A stretch of 64,000 bases of DNA, from positions 806,001-870,000 of the forward strand of contig NZ_CP041091.1 of the NCBI RefSeq assembly GCF_006494815.1. Direction: 5' to 3'. Position 1 is the first letter of the stretch; every line of letters begins with the position of its first letter. The stretch comes from Nocardioides sambongensis. Its GTDB lineage: Bacteria > Actinomycetota > Actinomycetes > Propionibacteriales > Nocardioidaceae. Under the pieces are notes generated by a model. That model had not been told where the DNA came from. It made no database searches and saw nothing but the letters and a program-made list of their open reading frames with translations. Below are positions 35,983 through 43,989 of the stretch, one piece after another. Made by a program: the position numbers and the translations under genes.

Positions 35983-36012
35983 GTGGCATCGCGTGGCATC
36001 GCACGGCATTGC
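35983..36012. promoter_or_regulatory. Three 10-base iterons between STAND and NYN genes
   Basis: GTGGCATCGC (35983-35992), GTGGCATCGC (35993-36002) and ACGGCATTGC (36003-36012) lie head to tail in the 202-base divergent intergenic region. Below them ATGCCTCG occurs twice. This may be an operator controlling one or both genes. No clear -10 element was identified in the region. Confidence 0.35.
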
Positions 36013-36092
36013 GCTCCGTTGATGCCTCGAATGCCTCGGCGAACTCTTGGCGTCACCAGCCCAGATGGGGCTCTACTGAGAGAGATACGCCG

Positions 36093-36938
36093 ATGAACAC
36101 AGTGAGCATCAACTTCAACGCCAATACTCGTACGGGCCGCGGCAATAGGCACCGCAAGCACACGCTCCCCAAGTGCGCGGGGACCGGCCTGGCGCGGTTC
36201 CGGGACCGCCACCAAGCCCGTGACGCAGCGAAGGCGTTCACCTCCGGGCAACAGGGTCGTGAGTCGAGCATGTTCGCCTGCCCCGAGTGCCGCGGTTGGC
36301 ACGTCGAGACCCGTCAGGCCACCACGCCCGCCACTGAGGGTGCCGTGCCGGCATCGGTCCCGGCTGTTGCGTTCACGGAGTCACTCTCGACGCGCAAGCG
36401 CCGCTACTTCCTGGTCGACATTGAGAACCCGACTCGCGGCGCGAAGGCAACGTGCGAGGAGGTGGCGACCTTCTGGGACATTCTCAAGGGTCAGGCTCCC
36501 GGGATCGCTCCGCACGACCACGTTGTGGTGGGCGCCAGCCGCGGTGTCGCCGAGCGCTACCGCACCACCATCACCGGCGCGAACGTGAGGTGGGTGACGG
36601 GTGCCAACGCACCGGACGGCGCTGACCGCGCACTCCTCGGTGCGGTCGATCTCCACCAGGTCGCCCGTCACTACGACGAACTCGTCATCGTGAGTGGCGA
36701 CCACGCCTTCGCGGACCTCGCCCACCGTGCCAAGGCCTTCGGTCTGAGTGTCCAGGTCGTGACGGCCGAGACACCCGAGCGGCGCTCAATGCTTTCGCGA
36801 GAGCTGGCGGCCGCCGCGGACGTGCACACGCTCGTCCGGCTCAAGGTCCGCCCGAAGCGGCGCGAGAACCTCCGCCGACTCAACCTGCTGAAGGCGAGCC
36901 TCGCCGGCTCCACGTCGACCGCTGCGGTGGCGGCATGA
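36093..36938 (+). CDS. NYN/PIN-like domain nuclease with N-terminal zinc-finger-like region
   Basis: This 281-residue protein has two parts. Residues 25-75 hold a Cys/His-rich region (LPKCAGTGLARF, MFACPECRGWHVE) that could bind zinc. Residues 105-240 form an NYN domain: RRYFLVDIENPTRG with the first acidic residues, GADRALLGAVDLHQVA, then YDELVIVSGDHAFADLAHRA and GLSVQVVTA. The acidic Asp and Glu residues expected for metal-dependent RNase activity are all present. NYN proteins are RNases in many lineages and are often fused to LOTUS domains; here those domains are in the divergent STAND protein. ATG 36093 was chosen because the domain pattern begins shortly after it. It heads a plus-strand operon of small genes. 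Confidence 0.8.
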   Translation: MNTVSINFNANTRTGRGNRHRKHTLPKCAGTGLARFRDRHQARDAAKAFTSGQQGRESSMFACPECRGWHVETRQATTPATEGAVPASVPAVAFTESLSTRKRRYFLVDIENPTRGAKATCEEVATFWDILKGQAPGIAPHDHVVVGASRGVAERYRTTITGANVRWVTGANAPDGADRALLGAVDLHQVARHYDELVIVSGDHAFADLAHRAKAFGLSVQVVTAETPERRSMLSRELAAAADVHTLVRLKVRPKRRENLRRLNLLKASLAGSTSTAAVAA

Positions 36939-36996
36939 CACGCATGACGGCAGCGGTTGCCGCCAAAGCGCATACACGAGAGAGAGGAACGAACTG

Positions 36997-37326
36997 ATGG
37001 GAAACCTGGGCAAGTATCAGGACATCGTGACGGAGGCCAAGCGCGCGGGCGGGGTCGACAACCTGATCGCGGACATCGAAGGCAATGCTGTGGCTGGCGC
37101 GGCACCGTTCCTGCTCGCAATCGGCGCGGGGGGCGGAGCGCTCGTCCTAGTGGCGGCACGCTGCGGCACACGTTCCTACCAGGAGTGGAAGACGGAGCGT
37201 GCAGCCCGCGCGGAAGCAGCGAAGGCGAAACTCAGGGCTGTCGGTGGGAGTGCGGCCGACGCTCCCGCCGAAGAAGAGACACCACCCTCCGGTGACGAGC
37301 CTGGCCACGAGGGGGACATCCAGTGA
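36997..37326 (+). CDS. Small single-pass membrane protein, unknown function
   Basis: This 109-residue protein has a short N-terminal soluble part (LGKYQDIVTEAKRAGGVDNL), one hydrophobic segment (AGAAPFLLAIGAGGGALVLVAA), a charged helix (EWKTERAARAEAAKAKLRA) and an acidic tail. No family was recognised. A GAGAGAGG site lies upstream. Its stop overlaps the GTG start of the zinc-ribbon gene, so these genes are co-translated. Confidence 0.65.
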   Translation: MGNLGKYQDIVTEAKRAGGVDNLIADIEGNAVAGAAPFLLAIGAGGGALVLVAARCGTRSYQEWKTERAARAEAAKAKLRAVGGSAADAPAEEETPPSGDEPGHEGDIQ

Positions 37327-37523
37327 GCGCGCGGTTCCCCGACGTCGACTGGTACTGCGACGAGTGTGACGCCGACCTGGGCGAGCAGCCTGGCTTCGAC
37401 GACAACAACGAGGTCTGGGAGTGCGCCGAGTGTGGCCACGACAACCCCATCTCCGAGGGCGCCATCTTCGACCCCTGGGAGTTCTTGGCCAAGTTCGATC
37501 CGTCCAAGCTCGGGAGATCCTAA
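37323..37523 (+). CDS. Small zinc-ribbon protein
   Basis: This 66-residue protein has two CxxC knuckles (WYCDECDADL and WECAECGHDN), a compact zinc ribbon similar to rubredoxin-like or adaptor ribbons. It is very acidic overall. The GTG start at 37323 overlaps the previous stop (GTGA), and its TAA overlaps the ATG of the DUF4230 gene (TAATG). It may bind protein or nucleic acid; the function is unknown. Confidence 0.7.
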   Translation: MSARFPDVDWYCDECDADLGEQPGFDDNNEVWECAECGHDNPISEGAIFDPWEFLAKFDPSKLGRS

Positions 37524-38212
37524 TGTTCACCAAGCTCATCGGGCGGCTCTTGACCCCACTGGCGATCCTGGGCCTAGGAGTAGCTCTCCTTGTGGCGGCC
37601 AAGGCCCTTGGGATTCACATCCCCGCCCCGTTCAGTCACCAGCGCATCGACAACTCGCAACCGCCGCTGCTGAAGTCGATCCAGAAGCTCAGCGAGTACC
37701 ACGCCGCCCAAGGAAACTTCGAGGTGGTCGTGGACCTGGAGGACGACGTACAGCATGTGCCGGACTGGCTGTCAGGTCGCCACGCAATCTTCGTCGGCAC
37801 GGGCAGCGTCGATGTCTACGTGGACCTCGCGACCCTTGGTGAGGATGCGGTGAAGGTAGGTCCGGACAAGACGACAGTTCAGATCGCTCTGCCCGCACCG
37901 AAACTCGCCGCCGCCGACCTTCACCTCGCCAGTGGTCACTTCGTCATGGACGACCAGGGGTGGTTCGACCGGCTCAAGGACTACTGGCTCGGGGACGACG
38001 ACCCGGACTTCCAACTTGAGGTCATGCGCAGCGCCGAGCAGAAGATCGGCGACGCCGCCCAGGCGACGGAGCTCGCAGAGAGAGCCGAGGAGAACACGCA
38101 GTCGATGCTCGAAGGGTTCCTCAACGCGCTCGGCTACGAGAACGTCACCGTCACATTTGATACCACCGCCGTCGACACGTCAGCCGCCAGCACGGCATCG
38201 AACGAGGAGTGA
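37523..38212 (+). CDS. DUF4230-like membrane-anchored protein
   Basis: This 229-residue protein has one N-terminal membrane helix (LLTPLAILGLGVALLVAAKAL) followed by an extracytoplasmic domain with the DUF4230 pattern (QKLSEYHAAQGNFEVVVDLE, GSVDVYVDLATL, VQIALPAPKL). DUF4230 proteins are of unknown function. Here it is translationally coupled to the zinc-ribbon gene and belongs to the operon started by the NYN nuclease. Conjugative elements rarely keep such a gene for transfer, so it may be part of the cargo. Confidence 0.7.
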   Translation: MFTKLIGRLLTPLAILGLGVALLVAAKALGIHIPAPFSHQRIDNSQPPLLKSIQKLSEYHAAQGNFEVVVDLEDDVQHVPDWLSGRHAIFVGTGSVDVYVDLATLGEDAVKVGPDKTTVQIALPAPKLAAADLHLASGHFVMDDQGWFDRLKDYWLGDDDPDFQLEVMRSAEQKIGDAAQATELAERAEENTQSMLEGFLNALGYENVTVTFDTTAVDTSAASTASNEE

Positions 38213-38217
38213 AGATC

Positions 38218-38328
38218 ATGGCCCGCAACTATGGAGTCGTTCACTTTGCATTCGACGCGGTTCTCATCGTCGTGACCGGAGGGCTCTGGCTCATCTGGGT
38301 CTTCGTGCGTGAGATGCGGCGGGGTTGA
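38218..38328 (+). CDS. 36-residue single-pass membrane peptide
   Basis: ATG 38218 lies 6 bases after the DUF4230 stop codon. It encodes a short peptide with one hydrophobic helix (AVLIVVTGGLWLIWVFV) and a basic C-terminus (REMRRG). The hydrophobic pattern and operon position support a real gene. The function is unknown; it could be a small effector or regulator of the DUF4230 protein. Confidence 0.5.
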   Translation: MARNYGVVHFAFDAVLIVVTGGLWLIWVFVREMRRG

Positions 38329-38518
38329 GGACGGCAACACAACGCCCGTGAGCACGAGACGTCTTCGTGTCGACAAAGCGTTCAACCGAGAGTTGACTGC
38401 CCCCGCGAGTTACGACCCCGCTATGAGTGCCGCGGAGCACCGTGCCATTCCGGTGCGGCCTTGATGGGAGTCTCACGGAGGATCCCTCGATCTCGAAGGC
38501 AAGCTGCTCATCGGTCAT
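38291..38518 (-). CDS. Small hypothetical protein, possibly a remnant
   Basis: This 75-residue frame starts at ATG 38518 in an ATGA overlap with the DUF6112 stop, which suggests a coupled downstream gene. The opening (MTDEQLAFEIEGSSVRLPSR) is plausible, but the rest is Arg-rich. It ends inside the convergent 36-residue peptide gene. It may be the truncated start of a gene that was interrupted when the STAND/NYN cargo entered. Confidence 0.3.
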   Translation of the reverse strand: MTDEQLAFEIEGSSVRLPSRPHRNGTVLRGTHSGVVTRGGSQLSVERFVDTKTSRAHGRCVAVLNPAASHARRPR

Positions 38519-38799
38519 AAGGTCGCCCCGACGTCGAGCAGCCAGTTCGCCCAGGCGAGTGCGCCGCCGGTGAGGACCGCTCCGCCGAGAGCGACGAGGA
38601 GGCCGGTTTTGGCTTTGCTAGCGGTCTGCCAGCTCCCATTCGACGAGCTGATCGCCCAGCTGGCTGCGCACACGATCACCATGAGCGCAGAGATGATGAG
38701 GCCGTAGGTAAGCAGCGCGCCGACGATCGAGCGGAGCTGGCTGGAGCCACCGACCGCCCCGAAGTCCGGGCCGACGAGTGGGAGCACGTTACTGGTCAT
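38515..38799 (-). CDS. DUF6112 family membrane protein, second copy
   Basis: This 94-residue protein has two membrane helices (LLTYGLIISALMVIVCAASW and LLVALGGAVLTGGALAWANW) and the same SSQLRSIVGALLT signature as the protein at 30053-30370. ATG 38799 was chosen over an upstream start because it matches the paralog length. It lies 16 bases after the NlpC/P60 gene and would be a component of the conjugation channel or pilus. Confidence 0.75.
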   Translation of the reverse strand: MTSNVLPLVGPDFGAVGGSSQLRSIVGALLTYGLIISALMVIVCAASWAISSSNGSWQTASKAKTGLLVALGGAVLTGGALAWANWLLDVGATL

Positions 38800-38815
38800 A
38801 GTCAGCAGGTGTCTC

Positions 38816-39922
38816 TCACGCACCCAGCCGCCGCAGAGTCATGGTCTCGCCGGCGAACTCCGAGACGGTGCCGAACCGCACGTTGTCGCCGGTGTGCGGT
38901 GCCTGGAGGATCTTGCCGTCCCCGACGTAGATCGCGACGTGATGTGGCGCGGACGATCCGGGGTGGGTGAAGAAGATGAGGTCGCCGGGCTGCTTGTCGT
39001 CCCAGCCGACTGGACGGCCGAAGGTGAGCTGAGCGCCGGAGTAGTGCGGGAGCCGGAGCTTGCCGTCGGATGCCTGGTAGGCGGCGTACATGACGAGGCC
39101 GGAGCAGTCGAACCCTGGTCCGCGGCCGTCTGAGCCGACTCCGGAGGGTCCGGTGTAGGTGCCGCCGCCCCACACGTAGGGCTTCCCGAGCTGCGTCTTC
39201 GCTGCGGCGATCAACGCGCCGGCGAACCCCGACGCCAGGGGTACGCCGGCGTCCTCGTCGTCTCCGCAGGAGCCCGAAGCAGTGCCGGTCGCCAGCGAGT
39301 CGACGATCGCTGCCGCGACCGGCTCGTAGGCGGCGTACCTGTCGGGGAAGGCGGAGACCTCGACAGCCTGAGCGGCGGAGCCCTTGGGCAGCAGCTTCCA
39401 GTCGGGGATGTCGAGAAGGCCGCGGGGCGAGCCGTGGTTGGGTCCGCTGGGGCCGCCGAAGAACGCCTGGGCCTGGTACTCGGCGTCCATGAGGTCAGCG
39501 ACGCTGCCCCAGCCGGTGCTCGGCCGCATCTGGAACAGGCCGAGAGAGTCGTGGTCGCCGCCGTCGCCATCGTTGGGGTAGCTGGCCGAGGCGGGGTAGG
39601 CGCTGGTGTTGGAGAGCATCCGCAGGCTCGACTCGGTCAGGGCGGCCATGAGCGCGATGACGATGCCGTCGCGGCCGACGTCCTTGGTGCCCGATCCAAC
39701 GCTGACGATGGTGGCGGCGCGGGTGAGCTGTGCTTGGCCGAGGGTGACCGTGATTCCGTCGGTCCGGGTCGCACTGAGGTGGTCGGGGGTCTGTTCGACC
39801 ACGGGACTCGACGGGAGACAGGAGGCTTGTGCGGCTGGGTTCATGAGGGCGCCGAGTCCGAGCAGCATGCTCGCTGGCCCGAGGAGGACGGCGACCAGCG
39901 CGGCGGCGACGAGCTTGCCCAT
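38816..39922 (-). CDS. NlpC/P60 peptidoglycan hydrolase of the conjugation system (VirB1-like)
   Basis: This 368-residue secreted protein starts with a membrane or signal segment (LVAAALVAVLLGPASMLLGLG). A lytic-transglycosylase-like middle follows (ALMAALTESSLRMLSN, SLGLFQMRPSTGWG, with the Glu of TESS). The C-terminal NlpC/P60 domain carries catalytic Cys (GFDCSGLVMYAA) and His (HHVAIYVGDG). Together these would open the cell wall locally for the transfer apparatus. The start at 39922 lies 2 bases after the stop of the upstream membrane-protein gene. Confidence 0.85.
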   Translation of the reverse strand: MGKLVAAALVAVLLGPASMLLGLGALMNPAAQASCLPSSPVVEQTPDHLSATRTDGITVTLGQAQLTRAATIVSVGSGTKDVGRDGIVIALMAALTESSLRMLSNTSAYPASASYPNDGDGGDHDSLGLFQMRPSTGWGSVADLMDAEYQAQAFFGGPSGPNHGSPRGLLDIPDWKLLPKGSAAQAVEVSAFPDRYAAYEPVAAAIVDSLATGTASGSCGDDEDAGVPLASGFAGALIAAAKTQLGKPYVWGGGTYTGPSGVGSDGRGPGFDCSGLVMYAAYQASDGKLRLPHYSGAQLTFGRPVGWDDKQPGDLIFFTHPGSSAPHHVAIYVGDGKILQAPHTGDNVRFGTVSEFAGETMTLRRLGA

Positions 39923-39924
39923 GG

Positions 39925-40608
39925 TCAGTCCAGCGGGTTGTCGAGCTCGGAGATCCGGAGAAGGTGGCACTTCGGGTACGACGGGCCGCACACGATGAAG
40001 ACAGTGAAGGCGACGGCGTGCTCGGAGCTGACCGGTTCACCTGCCCATACGCCGGTGCGGTGCCGGGTGCCGTGGATCGTGTAGGCGGTCGTTCCGGGCA
40101 GGAGTGCGTCGCCGGCTTGTGCCTGGGCTTCGGCCCACTTGGTGGGGATCGAGACCGTGTCGAGGGAGAGCCACTGGCGGGTTGCGTACTTCGTCAGCTC
40201 GACCCAGGCGTCCCGTGTCGGAAGGTAGTTGCCGAGATCAGCCAGGAGCCCGACCGTGGACTCGCCGGTCGGGTCACCGAGCCTGATGAGCTGCTCGATG
40301 TGGTCGTCACGTCCGACGAGGGTTGCGGTGTCCCACGCGAAGAGCGCCTCGGCGACCTGGCGCGCGAAGGACTCCGGGTCTGACGTCGGCCGCAGCGCCG
40401 GGAGCCGGGTGGCACGAGTGGCTTCCTCGACGGGTGCTGGCTCGACGGAGTCGGACTGGGTTTCGGGTCGGGACGGGCTCGGCGCGTGGTGGCCCTGGTG
40501 GACGAGGACCGCGTACGTAACGACCGCGATCAGAAGCAGCGCCGTCGTGATGCCTGCGACGATCAGACGACGCTGGCGGAGGTCGTCGGGAGTTCTCGAG
40601 TAGAGCAT
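39925..40608 (-). CDS. Single-pass membrane protein, possible VirB8/TcpC-like component
   Basis: This 227-residue protein has one N-terminal membrane helix (LIVAGITTALLLIAVVTYAVLV), a Ser/Pro-rich linker and an extracytoplasmic domain (ESFARQVAEALFAWDTATL, WVELTKYATRQWLSL) that resembles the NTF2-like fold of VirB8/TcpC proteins. The position beside the NlpC/P60 gene supports a conjugation role. The fold assignment is inference. Confidence 0.6.
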   Translation of the reverse strand: MLYSRTPDDLRQRRLIVAGITTALLLIAVVTYAVLVHQGHHAPSPSRPETQSDSVEPAPVEEATRATRLPALRPTSDPESFARQVAEALFAWDTATLVGRDDHIEQLIRLGDPTGESTVGLLADLGNYLPTRDAWVELTKYATRQWLSLDTVSIPTKWAEAQAQAGDALLPGTTAYTIHGTRHRTGVWAGEPVSSEHAVAFTVFIVCGPSYPKCHLLRISELDNPLD

Positions 40609-40636
40609 CGGTGGGGCCTTCGGTGAGTCGGTGTGG

Positions 40637-41629
40637 TCACGACTCAGGTGTGTCGCCGGACTCGCGCGCGAGGGCGACCGCGTCGGCGAACGACTTGGTC
40701 TCGTCGATGACGCGGAGGAAGAGTGCCCAGTCGTCGGGCTTGATCTCGTGGGCGATCTGCTCGACGTCGTACTTCTTGGACCAGCCGTCCATCTCGGCCC
40801 ACTTGAGGTTGAAGGAGCGCGTGGAGCGCTTGCGGTTGGCGGCCTCTTCCTCCCGCCGCCGCTTGTTCTCTTGGATGCGGCGGCGCCGGTCCTCCTTGGC
40901 TTGCTGGAGGGCCTTCTCGGCTTCCTCGTTGAGCTCGTCCTCGGCGCCAGGAGCCATCATCGCGGCGATGCTCTTGGCGGCCATCGCGCGTTGGTAGCCA
41001 GGATCGACCGGACCGCCGTTGCGGATCGCCGCCAGTTCGACGTCGGCGACCTTCCGGACGTGCTGCGGGAGGTCGCGGTCGGCCGCCACGCGCTCCATCG
41101 CCAGGATCTGCTCCAGACGGGCGTACGACGCCTTGCCTGTGACCATTTCGGCAGCCCGCCGGCGGGCGTCTCCGAGGCCACACGTCTCCGGCCCCGCTGA
41201 ATCAGCGGGGCCGGGCTGACCTGCGGTTTCGTCGGTTCTGGACCCGAACTGCGTGGCCCTCATACGCCGCTGGGCGTCCTCGTCGATCAGCACTCGCAGT
41301 TCGGCGTAGAGCTTCGCTGCCTCATCAGCGGCGAGCGGCTTGTGCGTCGTGTTCTCGTCCCGCTCTGCGAGGAGCCGGGTCAGCTCGTCGCTGATCCCGG
41401 ACCGCACCCACACCCGCAAGGTGTGCCAGCCGAGCTTCTTGGCCGCTTGGAGGCGGCGGTAGCCGCAGATGAGGTAGCCGTCGGGGGTGATGGTGACGGG
41501 CTGGAGCAATCCGACGCGCTTCAGCGAATCCATGAGCGGCGTGAGGTCGCCCGGGTCTCGGCGGTGACGTTCGCCCACGACGATGGACCCGACCGAGCGG
41601 TCGAGCTCCATGTGACCGCGTTCAGACAT
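40637..41629 (-). CDS. ParB N-terminal domain protein
   Basis: This 330-residue protein has a ParB/Srx-like N-terminal domain: IVVGERHRRDPGDLTPLMDSLKRVGLLQPVTI followed by LICGYRRLQAAKKLGW, the CTP/nuclease-type ParB box II. A long basic helical region follows (RRRRIQENKRRREEEAANRKRS). It may partition, regulate or bind element DNA. No separate ParA is seen. Its ATG (41629) overlaps the end of the upstream gene by 8 bases. The C-terminus (WALFLRVIDETKSFADAVAL) is unassigned. Confidence 0.8.
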   Translation of the reverse strand: MSERGHMELDRSVGSIVVGERHRRDPGDLTPLMDSLKRVGLLQPVTITPDGYLICGYRRLQAAKKLGWHTLRVWVRSGISDELTRLLAERDENTTHKPLAADEAAKLYAELRVLIDEDAQRRMRATQFGSRTDETAGQPGPADSAGPETCGLGDARRRAAEMVTGKASYARLEQILAMERVAADRDLPQHVRKVADVELAAIRNGGPVDPGYQRAMAAKSIAAMMAPGAEDELNEEAEKALQQAKEDRRRRIQENKRRREEEAANRKRSTRSFNLKWAEMDGWSKKYDVEQIAHEIKPDDWALFLRVIDETKSFADAVALARESGDTPES

Positions 41630-42473
41630 AGCTCTCACCTGGCTCGGTGTCGAAGTCCGGTGCTGCCGCCTCGACGATGTGGACGAGTCCGCGATCGTCG
41701 AAGAGCTCGGTGACGGGAAAGCCCATTGCTGCTTGTTTGAGGAGTCCGTGGCTTCGCGTAGTGCCCTCGAAGTCAGGGTGTGAGTCACCGAGTACGGCGC
41801 GGAGCACGTCGATCCACGCGTCTTGCTCAATGTCTAGCAAGCCCGGGCCGTCGCCTTCTCGGAGCAGCGACTTGTAGGCGATCTCGGGCTTGCCGCAGCG
41901 ACTGAGTCGAGCGGCGATGTACTCCATCGCGAGCCGCGCACTGGCGGGCGGCCAACCGAGGTCGACGAAATACTCCACGACGGTGTCGAGAGCGAAGAAC
42001 GCATTGGTCGGCTCACCGTCCGGTGTGTCCTTCGGGGCGGGTGCGTACGGGTCGGCCATCGTGGCGAAGAAGTGGAACGCAGGGTGATAGTCCGCGATCT
42101 CCGATTCGCGATCCGCGAACCTCTCGGCGTCGTGGTACTCGAGGCCGGCGGTCTTGCGTGCCTGCCCGGACGAGCAGAGCAGGCCCTCGGCGCGCGATTC
42201 GTAGATGAGCGTCAGCTCGACGGCGTGCGTGACGACCGCCCACGGGTCTTCGGCAACGCGGGTGGAGCGCATCCGCATCACCTCGAAGGCGGCCGCAGCG
42301 GCGTTGGTGGGCTCCGTTCCGTACTTGTGGGCCAGGCCGGCGTACTTGTCCATCGTGTAGGTCATCAGCTCGGCGGCTTCCGGACTGGTCTGCCACGCGC
42401 CCGGTCCGGCGTAGGCGAGGTCGAGCAGGAGAAGCCGCAGCCCCTCGGCGGTTGCATAGGCGGGCAGGTTCAT
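41622..42473 (-). CDS. Conserved ICE protein of unknown function
   Basis: This 283-residue acidic, mostly helical protein (GLRLLLLDLAYAGPGAWQTS, AAAAFEVMRMRSTRVAEDP, WAVVTHAVELTLIYESRAEG) has no recognised motif, signal peptide or membrane helix. It is coupled to the ParB-domain gene by overlap and to the 124-residue gene upstream, making it part of a four-gene unit with the primase. A role in replication or regulation is inferred only from the neighbours. Confidence 0.6.
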   Translation of the reverse strand: MNLPAYATAEGLRLLLLDLAYAGPGAWQTSPEAAELMTYTMDKYAGLAHKYGTEPTNAAAAAFEVMRMRSTRVAEDPWAVVTHAVELTLIYESRAEGLLCSSGQARKTAGLEYHDAERFADRESEIADYHPAFHFFATMADPYAPAPKDTPDGEPTNAFFALDTVVEYFVDLGWPPASARLAMEYIAARLSRCGKPEIAYKSLLREGDGPGLLDIEQDAWIDVLRAVLGDSHPDFEGTTRSHGLLKQAAMGFPVTELFDDRGLVHIVEAAAPDFDTEPGESYV

Positions 42474-42844
42474 AGCCCGAGTCCTTCCTGGTCGGTGATG
42501 GTGGGGCTCGCCGGGTCGGGTCGAGCGATCGAGGTGCGAGTGACGCGGCGCGACGCGTTCGCGACGGCGGCGCCGGGGGTACGTCGAGCGCGGCGGGTCA
42601 GCTCGGCCTGGAGATCAATGCCGCGGCGCACGACCTTGGAGCCGAGCAAGGTCGGCACTTCGCTGGGCCGGACCCACGCCACACTCGGCTGAGCGCGGTT
42701 AGGGTCCTGCCTGGCCTCCACGGTCGGCACGGAGGGATCGCGGTGGACGGCCAGAGCTTCCACTGCCGTGTCGGGTTCGGGCGTCGGAGCGGGTTCGGGA
42801 AGCGTGCGGTCGAGGCGACGCTCGTAGAGGTCCGGCGCGTTCAC
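42470..42844 (-). CDS. Small hypothetical ICE protein
   Basis: This 124-residue protein is rich in Arg, Pro and Thr (LDRTLPEPAPTPEPDTAVEA, AELTRRARRTPGAAVANASR) and probably mostly disordered with a basic end. It overlaps the genes on both sides by 4 bases (start with the primase stop, stop with the next start), which supports its reality despite low complexity. Confidence 0.5.
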   Translation of the reverse strand: MNAPDLYERRLDRTLPEPAPTPEPDTAVEALAVHRDPSVPTVEARQDPNRAQPSVAWVRPSEVPTLLGSKVVRRGIDLQAELTRRARRTPGAAVANASRRVTRTSIARPDPASPTITDQEGLGL

Positions 42845-43757
42845 AGCGCCACCGCCTCAACCGCGTTCGTAGGGCGCGGCTCTGTCACCGTGCCGAGCCG
42901 CCTCGCGATCCGGTATGCCGACCGGATCGTGGACATCGCCTCTCGCTCCGGCAGGCCCGCGGCGAACGCCGCCTCGCCGAGGACTGACGTCGTGGTGCTC
43001 AGGTCGTGGCCTTCCTCGGCCATGCGGCAGGCCGCCCAGAAGAGGCCGCCGTTGCGGGCACCCTCCGGTCGTGAGGCGACCCAGGCGGCCAGCTTGTCGG
43101 GGCGGGCTCCGTTGGCGGGGAGGTCTGGCGGCGGGCGCATCGGCCGGGGCGGATCGAGGAAGCCACGCAGGCCGGCGGCGTCGACCGGTCCGGGGCGGCG
43201 ATTCTCCGCGACCGCTATCTGCTGGTAGCTGCGACTGACGCCGTCCTCGCTGGTGACCTGGGAGGGCGGCACGATGATGTAGCCGCCGTCCCGCGGAAGT
43301 CGATGTGCTTGCCGGGTACTTGCCACGAGCGCTGCTGGCGATGGTCGGTGCGGAGGAAGTAGGCGTGGAGACCGCCGGACGGAGTCCGCACCATCCAGGC
43401 CCACCCCTCGACGAACCCGGCACGGCGGGCATGCTCGAAGGCGGCGTACCCGGAATGCGTGTCGTGCACATCGACGTCGACCACATCGATTCCGCCGGCC
43501 GTCCCGGTCGGGACGCCGATGTTCGCGTCGGGCTGGTGCCGCCACCAGGAGTTGATCACGCTGAGGTCAGTACTGGCGTCCTGGAAGCCGTGAGGGGTGA
43601 GCGGGCGTTTGCCGCCGGGAACGCACGGGAAGACCGGAACGGCACTGGCCCCGAGGTGCGCGGCCGCGGTCGCGAGGTCCGGCGCTCTGGCGAGGTCGTT
43701 CAGGAGCTGCGGGCTCCACCGGGCTCTTGTGGCCGCCGGCTTGTGCACGTTGTTCAT
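42841..43757 (-). CDS. Bifunctional DNA primase/polymerase, with apparent frameshift
   Basis: Two frames join to a product of about 305 residues. The N-terminal part has the Prim-Pol pattern: VPVFPCVPGGKRPLTPHGF, IDVVDVDVHDTHSGYAAFE with the catalytic D-x-D, and SGGLHAYFLR. Adding one G at the run complementary to CCC 43290-43292 restores HIDFRGDGGYIIVPPSQV, the conserved continuation. The C-terminal part (NGGLFWAACRMAEEGHDL, EREAMSTIRSAYRIARR) is the helical PriCT-like region. It would prime or copy transferred single-stranded DNA. ATG 43757 is the first start before the conserved block. Confidence 0.82.
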
Positions 43758-43804
43758 GCACTCGACTGTCCTCAGCCCGCGCACCAAAACACGCCCCTCC
43801 TGAG

Positions 43805-43846
43805 AGCGCCCCTCCGAGGACGGGCGCAGGACGGGCGGAGGGCGCT
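43805..43846. terminator. Imperfect GC-rich hairpin in the DUF4365-primase gap
   Basis: AGCGCCCCTCCG (43805-43816) pairs with CGGAGGGCGCT (43836-43846) with one bulged C. The loop carries two copies of GGACGGGCG (43818-43826 and 43829-43837), a motif abundant in this half of the element. It could end transcription of the DUF4365 gene or be a protein-binding site. Nothing else was recognised in 43758-43989. Confidence 0.35.
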
Positions 43847-43989
43847 AGCCGATGTTTTCGCAGGTCACGGGCCGGGTAGCTGCTCTGCCCTCTCAGAATC
43901 GACAAATCTCGGAGAGTGTGTTGTGCCACGAGTGTCCCGCGGAGGGGCGCCTGCTCTGCGTGCGCAAGCTGCCACGGAGTGCGCGTTGC

